From positions 1 through 6,343 of the forward strand of contig JAUVLX010000211.1 of the NCBI GenBank assembly GCA_030600525.1: a DNA stretch of 6,343 nucleotides, read 5' to 3'. Positions within the stretch are counted from its first letter, which is position 1. Every line of letters begins with the position of its first letter. This DNA is from Desulfobulbus sp. (GTDB lineage Bacteria > Desulfobacterota > Desulfobulbia > Desulfobulbales > Desulfobulbaceae). The notes under the pieces were generated by a model, which saw only the letters and a list, made by a program, of their open reading frames with translations, made no database searches and was not told the DNA's origin. Below are positions 1-5,370 of this stretch, piece after piece. The translations under genes and the position numbers were made by a program.

Positions 1-5
1 CCCTT

Positions 6-29
6 TAGGAGCTGTCCGTAAATAAGTTG
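6..29 (+). repeat. Left terminal inverted repeat of the palindromic element
   Basis: This arm pairs with 165-188. Comparing it with the reverse complement of the right arm gives 21 identities in 24 positions, with differences C/T, T/C and G/C. The first two bases are the TA that may be the target duplication rather than the element. The similarity extends outward to CTTTAG before TAGGAG, because the flanks happen to be CTTTA and TAAAG. Confidence 0.75.
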
Positions 30-186
30 GACGATATAGCGCTCATATTTAGGTTAGATTTGGTTGATCTAATTGAGCAAAGCCGCAGGCGTAGTTGTGC
101 TACGTTGAGGACTTTGTGATTGAAGATCAGCCAAAGATGACCTGAAGATGCGATGCGATATGTTCAAGTTATTTGCGGACAACTCC
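8..186. mobile_element. MITE-like 179-bp palindromic element
   Basis: The segment is a long imperfect inverted repeat centred on base 97. The outer 24 bases match with only three mismatches: one arm reads TAGGAGCTGTCCG then TAAATAAGTTG from base 6, and the other is its reverse complement ending at 188. Inner paired blocks lie at the same symmetry: TGATCT (65-70) with AGATCA (124-129), CAAAG (78-82) with CTTTG (112-116), and CGTAG (90-94) with CTACG (100-104) around a 5-nt loop. A TA dinucleotide flanks each end (6-7 and 187-188), as expected for the TA target duplication of IS630/Tc1-mariner-type elements. No protein is encoded, so it would need a transposase in trans. The TA family assignment is inference; the palindrome itself is directly visible. 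Transcripts leaving the dnaJ-like gene would fold this into a long hairpin that could protect or end the mRNA. It could instead be an extragenic palindromic repeat that is not mobile. Confidence 0.72.
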
Positions 187-188
187 TA
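165..188 (-). repeat. Right terminal inverted repeat of the palindromic element
   Basis: This is the partner of the left arm at 6-29. Its outer edge overlaps the stop codon of the DnaJ-family gene: the TA at 187-188 plus base 186 of the element read TAG on the minus strand. The element therefore contributes the third base of that stop. Confidence 0.75.
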
Positions 189-1124
189 AAGAGAGACATC
201 TCCCAGCGACTTTATAAGTTCTTCCTGTTCCTTGTTGAGTTCTTTGGGTATCTGAATCGCTATTTTCACCAGCAAATCACCGCGATTCCCCCCAGGTCCA
301 CAGGGCAACCCATACCCCTTGATACGCAGTTTTGCCTCCTGTTGCACCCCAGCTGGCACCTTCACATTAAATTTTTTCCCTTCCAGAGTCTCAACGGTCA
401 CCGTTGTGCCTAAGCATGCCTGGCTAAAAGGAATGCGGTTTTCCAGCACAAGGTCATCCCCGCTGCGCCTGAAGCGCTCATGGGGCTCAATATTTACCTT
501 CAAATACAAATCACCTGCAGGGCCGCCAGAAGAAGACGGACTACCTTTACCTGTCAGGCGTAGCCTTTTTCCTGCCTCCATCCCCTGGGGTACCTTTACC
601 GTCACATTGCGAGGTCGTCCGCCATTGCGCAGGCTAATACTCTTTTCTGCCCCACTTAGAACGTCCTCCAAGGAAATGGCAAGTTCAAAGGTGAGGTCTT
701 GTCCTTTCATTTGCTGCGTACCACAACCACCACCACCGCACCCGCCACGCGCTCCAGAGTGGCTGAAAAAAGACTCAAAAGGGCTTCCTCCACGGCGAGC
801 CCCCTGGAAACCGGAATTGGCTCTGAAAGAGGAGCCTCCAAAACCGAATTGGCCGAGAATATCGTTGAGATCAAACCCTCTAAAAATATCATCCTGAGAA
901 AAACGTTGTTGAAAGCCTGTCGAACCAAAAGTGTCGTACTGCTTCCTTTTTTCTGGATCTGAGAGAACCGCGTACGCTTCGCTTATCTCTTTAAACTTCT
1001 TTTCTGCCTCTGCATTATCCGGATTCTTGTCCGGATGATATTTCAAGGCAAGTTTCCTGTAGGCTTTCTTCATTTCGTTGGCAGTGGCTGTTTTAGCTAC
1101 TCCCAGGATCGCATAATACTCCAT
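186..1124 (-). CDS. CbpA-like (type II) DnaJ-family co-chaperone
   Basis: A J-domain protein of 312 residues that would stimulate the ATPase of DnaK (Hsp70) and deliver unfolded clients in the cytoplasm. The J domain fills residues 1-65, with the invariant HPD at 30-32 and the helix IV region KFKEISEAYAVLSD. A Gly/Phe-rich linker follows (about 67-136), then two beta-rich C-terminal substrate-binding domains (about 141-215 and 216-295). The TGKGSP...GGPAGDLYLKV stretch near 191-210 is typical of CTD1. The four CxxCxGxG zinc-finger repeats of true DnaJ are absent and the length fits CbpA (about 300), so this is a type II protein rather than the housekeeping DnaJ. Two cysteines, 129 and 134, lie in the glycine run but do not form a zinc finger. 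The ATG start puts the J domain exactly at the N-terminus; no clear Shine-Dalgarno precedes it. The stop TAG merges with the MITE-like element downstream. Family assignment is firm; whether it is CbpA itself or another specialised paralogue is not decided. Confidence 0.93.
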   Translation of the reverse strand: MEYYAILGVAKTATANEMKKAYRKLALKYHPDKNPDNAEAEKKFKEISEAYAVLSDPEKRKQYDTFGSTGFQQRFSQDDIFRGFDLNDILGQFGFGGSSFRANSGFQGARRGGSPFESFFSHSGARGGCGGGGCGTQQMKGQDLTFELAISLEDVLSGAEKSISLRNGGRPRNVTVKVPQGMEAGKRLRLTGKGSPSSSGGPAGDLYLKVNIEPHERFRRSGDDLVLENRIPFSQACLGTTVTVETLEGKKFNVKVPAGVQQEAKLRIKGYGLPCGPGGNRGDLLVKIAIQIPKELNKEQEELIKSLGDVSL

Positions 1125-1278
1125 GTTGTTATCGACGCTGTTATAAAATTTTAGAATGCGGCTTCAGCACCGCTCTGAAGATAAGGCTTCTTGAATAATT
1201 AGAGTTTTCGTCCAAGATTGAGGCATGCGGAAAAAAATACCACAGGCATATAAACAATATTCAGAGGATATTTTTTTG

Positions 1279-1309
1279 ATAATAACGAAGAGATTGGGCG
1301 AAAAGTCAA
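1279..1309 (-). promoter_or_regulatory. Weak sigma70-like promoter candidate for the dnaJ-like gene
   Basis: Reading the minus strand, TTGACT (1309-1304) matches five of six bases of a -35 box, and TATTAT (1284-1279) matches five of six of a -10 box. The spacer is 19 nt, longer than the preferred 17, which lowers confidence. It would give a leader of about 150 nt before the ATG at 1124. I found no heat-shock sigma32 promoter and no CIRCE operator in the gap. Confidence 0.25.
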
Positions 1310-1320
1310 TCATACAAGAT

Positions 1321-1346
1321 GGCCTGTAGTGGGTACACTATAAGCC
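1321..1346 (-). terminator. Possible weak hairpin terminator after dacB-like gene
   Basis: The stem pairs TAGTG (1327-1331) with CACTA (1336-1340) around a GGTA loop and continues with a G-U pair, one A-T pair, one mismatch and GGC/GCC at the base. It lies 25 nt after the dacB stop in the direction of transcription. The bases that follow on the minus strand (ATCTTGTATG) are not a true U tract, so intrinsic termination would be inefficient. Confidence 0.25.
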
Positions 1347-1370
1347 TGATGACACAATTGTCTATCGAAC

Positions 1371-2633
1371 TCAATTGTAGTTTGTTTTATTTATCCACTG
1401 TCCCTGCGAAAAGAGATTGTCCTCTAAATGACCGATTTTCAAACGATCCAAAAGGGTTGCCCTATTGTTTTTTGATTGATTGAGAAAAATAACATAGGGA
1501 TTGCCATCTGGAAAATAGCCCGCATAATTATACACGCCTTGCAAGGTGCCAGTTTTGGCAAGCACCCCCCTGTATTTCCTGAGCAGCAACTTATACGGTA
1601 CGAACACTTCAAGAATTTTCAACATGCTCCGGACTGACATCTTATTTTGCCGCGACAACCCAGCTCCATCAACGACCTCTGCGGCATCAGACATATCACC
1701 TCCTAACGCCTCTTGCAATACATCCTGTATGGCTGTGGCAGATTTCTCCCAGGTTGCCGGATAACCGAACCGCTTGGCACCACAGACAAGAAACAGCTGA
1801 TTTGCTATGAAATTGGAGGAATAATAAAGCATATTCTTCACAACCTCCTCAAGTGTCCTTGGGTTTCGGTAAACAAATATGCGTTTTGCAATAGCAGGGA
1901 CCGTTCTCGCTCCACTTTCACCTGAAACTGTAATTCCAATATCCTTAAAAACGCCGATGAAAAGCTCACTGGTATAACGAGCAGCAGTAGTTTTTGGCCG
2001 ACACCCGCCAACACAGATATTCACACGATGGGTTCCCGGCTTTCGCCCATGCCCTATCTCCTGCATAAGAGGTAACCAAGGGGTCTGGGGTTCACTTGAA
2101 AACACCCGGCCACGAGTATCCACCCGAACAGGCAGACTATTAAAATTGACCGAAGTGGCAGCTACGGGCGCATCATACGCATTACTACTGTTACTGCTTC
2201 CTGGGGGGACATCATCTAGGGCATACTCAGAATTATCAATAAAGAGCCCCCTGATATGTTTCAATTGCTGAGCTTTTAATCGACTGGCGATGCGACGTAC
2301 ATCCTCAGACAGAAGCAACGGGTCACCATAGCCCTTGATGTATAAAACCTGATTGTCATCCAAATAGAATTCAGTGGTAAACCGATAGGCTGGACCAAGA
2401 ATCCGGAAGGCTGAAAGAGCAGTAAGTATCTTGACAACGCTTGCAGGGATGTAGGCGGTATCGAGGTTGCATCCATCAGTGACATTCCCGGAACTGTCGG
2501 CAATGCCATATCCACCGTTTTTGATAAGGTTGGAATAATCCGGGCAAGCTGCATGTACAGCTTGCCCGGGAACACAGAACAAACAGGAACAGATAAAAAA
2601 AAGAACGGGCAACATTATGAATTTCCACACCAC
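1371..2633 (-). CDS. dacB: D-alanyl-D-alanine carboxypeptidase/endopeptidase, PBP4 (peptidase S13) family
   Basis: A low-molecular-mass class C penicillin-binding protein of 420 residues that would cut the terminal D-Ala or peptide cross-links of peptidoglycan in the periplasm. All three catalytic motifs are present: SVVK at 65-68 (acylated Ser65 and Lys68), SSN at 272-274, and KTG at 360-362. VDGAGLSR (321-328) is another family hallmark. Residues 1-28 form a signal peptide with a hydrophobic core and a likely cleavage after VHA. The SxxK to SxN gap is about 207 residues, somewhat shorter than in E. coli PBP4, so the inserted domains are reduced. Cysteines 30, 55, 207, 211 and 284 could form disulfides, with 207/211 in a CVGGC motif. 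The start is GTG: 2633 is listed, but GTG at 2630 fits the AAGAGG ribosome site better (5-nt spacing), and ATG at 2615 would place that site too far away. It begins 77 nt after the radical SAM gene and is probably co-transcribed with it. Confidence 0.93.
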   Translation of the reverse strand: MVWKFIMLPVLFFICSCLFCVPGQAVHAACPDYSNLIKNGGYGIADSSGNVTDGCNLDTAYIPASVVKILTALSAFRILGPAYRFTTEFYLDDNQVLYIKGYGDPLLLSEDVRRIASRLKAQQLKHIRGLFIDNSEYALDDVPPGSSNSSNAYDAPVAATSVNFNSLPVRVDTRGRVFSSEPQTPWLPLMQEIGHGRKPGTHRVNICVGGCRPKTTAARYTSELFIGVFKDIGITVSGESGARTVPAIAKRIFVYRNPRTLEEVVKNMLYYSSNFIANQLFLVCGAKRFGYPATWEKSATAIQDVLQEALGGDMSDAAEVVDGAGLSRQNKMSVRSMLKILEVFVPYKLLLRKYRGVLAKTGTLQGVYNYAGYFPDGNPYVIFLNQSKNNRATLLDRLKIGHLEDNLFSQGQWINKTNYN

Positions 2634-2647
2634 TACCTCTTCTCCCT
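2634..2647 (-). promoter_or_regulatory. Ribosome binding site of dacB-like gene
   Basis: On the minus strand the purine-rich run GGGAGAAGAGGTA comes directly before two consecutive GTG codons. The AGAGG core is 2 nt from the first GTG and 5 nt from the second, so the second GTG (2630) is the more likely initiation codon. It is the only clear Shine-Dalgarno among the four genes here. Confidence 0.55.
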
Positions 2648-2710
2648 CTACCCCTGATGATAAATCTGGGCTAAGCTCAGCCTACGTCGGGCAATTATGC
2701 AAACACTTCC

Positions 2711-5254
2711 TCAAACAGGTGTCTCTATTTCACGAATCTCAACTTTTTGAATTCTGGCAAGAAGTGCCTGCTCAGGTGACAAATGCAATCCATGCTCAAG
2801 AATCTCCCGTGGGTTTGTACCTGCCTGGCCGTGGTAGTGGAACAGTTCTATAAAAAGATCATGTTCCTGAACCTCCATTGAAGCCACCAGTGGCCGCAAG
2901 TCAAGTTGCCTCCTTTTTTTCTTACGTATCCGTTCTATGATCAGTTGATCGCGATCAATAAAGGCGGTGACTTTTTCCTGAATTTCATTTTCTGATAACT
3001 CACCCAAGGTTACCCGGTACATGGCACAGCAACTGGATTGGCGGACCTTCTTTTCCAAAGTAATGTCAGTCACAGTTATAGTGGACGGTAACTGTGCATC
3101 AAGGTTTTTTATCGTCTGGGTAAGAGAGGAAAGTGGCTCAGCAAGCTCAACAAAAAAGTGTTCTGCCCGGCTTTCAATACCCACCGGCAGAGCCTGGCTG
3201 AAAGAAACCTTAGGCGATGGGTTGTAGCCTTGAGAAAAAAGAACAGGCAGGCCGGCACGATGCAGGCTACGAAAGATCAATTGCAATATTTCCAGATGCC
3301 CATAAAAGCGACTGTCACCCATGCGAGAATAACGCACCTTGTACACAAAGGCCCGTCTCTCAGATCCGGCATTTTTTTCCCTGTTTAACTGAACAGGTGA
3401 CGGGGAAACCTCTTTTTCTTCATGTACCTTGGGCATTATCGTCTTGAAATCGCAGAGGCCGCACTTCTGGCACCCTTGATTTCGACAGTCTTCAGTATAC
3501 AGTTGTTTTTTTGCATCAGCCAGTTCCTGCTCAAGAAATTGTCGATCCACTCCACTGTGTAGATGATCCCAGGGTAATATTTCATCAGTGGTACGTTCGC
3601 GAAGATAAGCATCCATTTCAAGACCGCATTCTTTCGCTGCAATCTGCCACTGGTTTAGATTAAAATGCTCTGACCAGCCATCAAGACGCGCCCCATTCTG
3701 CCAGGCTTTGAGAATCAATGCAGCCAACCGCCTATCCCCCCTGGAAAAAACGCCTTCCAGATAGGATTGTTCAGGTTCGTGCCACTTCAGGGCAAAACCC
3801 TTGCGAGGCAATAACTGTTTCAGACGATTTATTTTAGCCCGAGACTGATCACGGGAAATCTGCGGTTCCCATTGAAAAGGAGTGTGGGGTTTAGGAACAA
3901 AGGTGCCGATGCTGACATTAATTTTCACCTTGCCTCCCCGACCTTCACCTGCCTCGAGCTTAGCCTTTCGTGCCAACTCAACAATGGCGTCCACATCCTC
4001 ATCAGTTTCAGTTGGCAAACCAATCATAAAATAGAACTTGATCAAGTTCCAGCCAAGAGCAAAGGCATCCTGGCAGGTGTCCATCAGGTCTTTCTCCGAA
4101 ATGCCTTTATTGATAACCTCTCGCAGCCGATCGGTCCCAGCTTCAGGAGCGACGGTAAACCCAGTTTTTCGGACTCTTTTAATTTGGTCCATTATCGCCG
4201 GAGTCAGGGTTCCAACACGCATGGACGGCATGGAAACCGATACATATTCATCGGCAAAACGATCCATAAGCTTGGTCATCAATGTGCCTAGGCAAGAGTA
4301 ATCCCCAGTTGATAAAGAAAGCAATGCAAGTTCATCAAACCCGCTGTTTGCAATACCAGCCTCAGCCAGTTCCATGATATCGTCTATAGATCGTTCTCGT
4401 ACCGGGCGGTAGGTAATACCGGCCTGACAAAACCGGCAGCCCCGGGTACAGCCACGGGCGATTTCAATTCCTAATCTGTCATGGACAGGTTTGACAATGG
4501 GTACCAAAGGTTTACTCAACAAAGCAGGTGATTGCATTTCAGGCAGCACTCGCCTCATAACTGAGGTATATCCTGGCAGCAAAGGTTCCACACAGGTTAT
4601 TTGGGAATCGCTGTACTGAGGCTCAAAAAAAGAAGGCACATACACCCCTGTAAGCGTACTGAGCTGCTTGAGTATTTCCTCTCGTGAATATCCCTGCTGC
4701 TTAAACTGCAGAAACTGCTCAGTTAGTTCCTCAACAATTTCCTCGCCGTCACCAAGTACAATAGCATCAAAAAAATCGGCAACTGGTTCAGGGTTGAAGG
4801 CAGCCGCCCCGCCGCCAAGAACAATCGGATGCTCTTCGTTACGATCCTTTGCATTTAACGGTATAAAGGCCGAATCAAGCACGGTCAGGATATTGGTAAA
4901 ACAAAGTTCATAGGGCAGTGTGATGCCCAAAATATCATAATCGACCAATGGTCTCCGCTGTTCCAGGGAAAACAGAGGTAAATTATTGGCCTTCAAAGCT
5001 GCTTCCATATCAACATCTGGGGTAAAGCACCTATGAGCAAGTGCGTCGCCACGCCGATTAAGGATATGGTAGAGAATCTGCAGCCCCTGGTGGGACATAC
5101 CTATTTCGTAGAGATCTGGAAAAATCAAACAAAAATGAACCTGTTCTTTTTCCCAAGCCTTGTCTACGGCGTTAAGTTCCCCACCAATATATCTTCCCGG
5201 TTTACGAACTAAAGGAAGGATCTGCTCTATGCTAACCTGTTTATTCATTGACAT
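2711..5254 (-). CDS. B12-binding-type radical SAM protein fused to DUF2344 domain (TIGR03960/TIGR03936 type)
   Basis: A cytoplasmic iron-sulfur enzyme of 847 residues whose reaction and substrate are not known. Residues 1 to about 240 resemble the B12-binding-like N-terminal part of this family, with PDLYEIGMSHQGLQILYHILN near 46-66 and GGGAAAFNPEPVADFFDAIVLGDGE near 147-171; no DxHxxG cobalamin-ligand motif is seen. The radical SAM core (about 255-500) carries the cluster motif CTRGCRFC with Cys269, 273 and 276, for the [4Fe-4S] that cleaves S-adenosylmethionine. A cysteine cluster at 590, 595, 598 and 601 (CRNQGCQKCGLC) links to the C-terminal domain (about 636-847), where VRYSRMGDSRFYGHLEI and SQGYNPSPKVSFSQALPVGIES are hallmarks of the DUF2344 'radical SAM-linked' family. 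In many relatives this gene precedes ribonuclease G/E; here it is followed by dacB instead. ATG at 5254 is chosen because the family N-terminus follows directly; ATG at 5248 is an alternative. No good Shine-Dalgarno is visible. Confidence 0.92.
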   Translation of the reverse strand: MSMNKQVSIEQILPLVRKPGRYIGGELNAVDKAWEKEQVHFCLIFPDLYEIGMSHQGLQILYHILNRRGDALAHRCFTPDVDMEAALKANNLPLFSLEQRRPLVDYDILGITLPYELCFTNILTVLDSAFIPLNAKDRNEEHPIVLGGGAAAFNPEPVADFFDAIVLGDGEEIVEELTEQFLQFKQQGYSREEILKQLSTLTGVYVPSFFEPQYSDSQITCVEPLLPGYTSVMRRVLPEMQSPALLSKPLVPIVKPVHDRLGIEIARGCTRGCRFCQAGITYRPVRERSIDDIMELAEAGIANSGFDELALLSLSTGDYSCLGTLMTKLMDRFADEYVSVSMPSMRVGTLTPAIMDQIKRVRKTGFTVAPEAGTDRLREVINKGISEKDLMDTCQDAFALGWNLIKFYFMIGLPTETDEDVDAIVELARKAKLEAGEGRGGKVKINVSIGTFVPKPHTPFQWEPQISRDQSRAKINRLKQLLPRKGFALKWHEPEQSYLEGVFSRGDRRLAALILKAWQNGARLDGWSEHFNLNQWQIAAKECGLEMDAYLRERTTDEILPWDHLHSGVDRQFLEQELADAKKQLYTEDCRNQGCQKCGLCDFKTIMPKVHEEKEVSPSPVQLNREKNAGSERRAFVYKVRYSRMGDSRFYGHLEILQLIFRSLHRAGLPVLFSQGYNPSPKVSFSQALPVGIESRAEHFFVELAEPLSSLTQTIKNLDAQLPSTITVTDITLEKKVRQSSCCAMYRVTLGELSENEIQEKVTAFIDRDQLIIERIRKKKRRQLDLRPLVASMEVQEHDLFIELFHYHGQAGTNPREILEHGLHLSPEQALLARIQKVEIREIETPV

Positions 5255-5370
5255 TATAGATAATTTAGGCTGTAATTCTCGTACCCTTTACCTCTGGAGG
5301 TAAAGGCAGAGAATGGTTTAATACCACTTAATTAATATGCATTATAGTATGGCGTAATCACGCAAACACC
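5255..5370. promoter_or_regulatory. Divergent promoter region between radical SAM and AMIN genes
   Basis: These 116 nt separate two genes that point away from each other, so promoters for both must lie here or nearby. The AMIN-side half is AT-rich: TTTAAT (5317-5322) and CATTAT (5340-5345), 17 nt apart, are the best but weak -35/-10 pair for the plus strand. For the minus strand I find no convincing pair. A perfect dyad occupies the middle. Confidence 0.5.
5285..5306. promoter_or_regulatory. Perfect 22-bp dyad, candidate operator
   Basis: CCTTTACCTC is followed by the two bases TG and then by its exact reverse complement GAGGTAAAGG. The symmetry centre falls between 5295 and 5296, 31 nt from the radical SAM start and 64 nt from the AMIN start. 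A two-base centre leaves a tight RNA loop, which favours a binding site for a dimeric regulator over a terminator, though a 9-bp stem with a 4-nt loop is possible. No regulator gene is in the window to pair with it. Confidence 0.5.

Larger units (their letters stand above)
1125..1370. other. Intergenic region between dacB-like and dnaJ-like genes
   Basis: These 246 nt contain no credible gene. On the minus strand, from the dacB side, there is a 7-bp stem ACAATTG/CAATTGT (1354-1360 with 1372-1378) overlapping the dacB stop, then an 11-bp imperfect hairpin (1321-1346), then a possible promoter (1279-1309), then an AT-rich inverted pair (A7TACC at 1231-1241 with GGATAT7 at 1266-1277). A CTTCAG/CTGAAG stem (1162-1167 with 1175-1180) lies about 40 nt before the dnaJ-like start. 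The length and structure suggest the dnaJ-like gene has its own transcription start, but this is inference. Confidence 0.5.

Noticed and set aside
319..897. 192-codon plus-strand open frame
   Set aside because: It lies wholly antisense to the clear DnaJ-family gene, has Pro/Arg/Ser-rich translation typical of an opposite-strand shadow, and matches no family I know.
1231..1277. A7TACC ... GGATAT7 inverted pair as a bidirectional terminator
   Set aside because: The stem is almost all A-T with a bulge and a 24-nt loop, so it is too weak to call a terminator.
2672..2685. GGCTAAGCTCAGCC imperfect palindrome in the gap between the radical SAM and dacB genes
   Set aside because: The stem is short with no U tract after it, and it is the kind of small palindrome expected by chance.
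2617..2853. 78-codon plus-strand open frame spanning the 77-nt gap
   Set aside because: It overlaps the ends of two well-supported minus-strand genes and has no convincing ribosome site or similarity.
3872..4291. 139-codon plus-strand open frame
   Set aside because: It is antisense to the radical SAM core, which is unmistakably coding, and has no recognisable domain.
5253..5258. TATAAT on the minus strand overlapping the radical SAM ATG
   Set aside because: It would place the transcription start inside the coding sequence, and there is no -35 box at the right distance.
5296..5321. GGAGG followed by ATG GTT TAA on the plus strand
   Set aside because: The open frame is only two codons, the 12-nt spacing is long, and the GGAGG is explained by the dyad.
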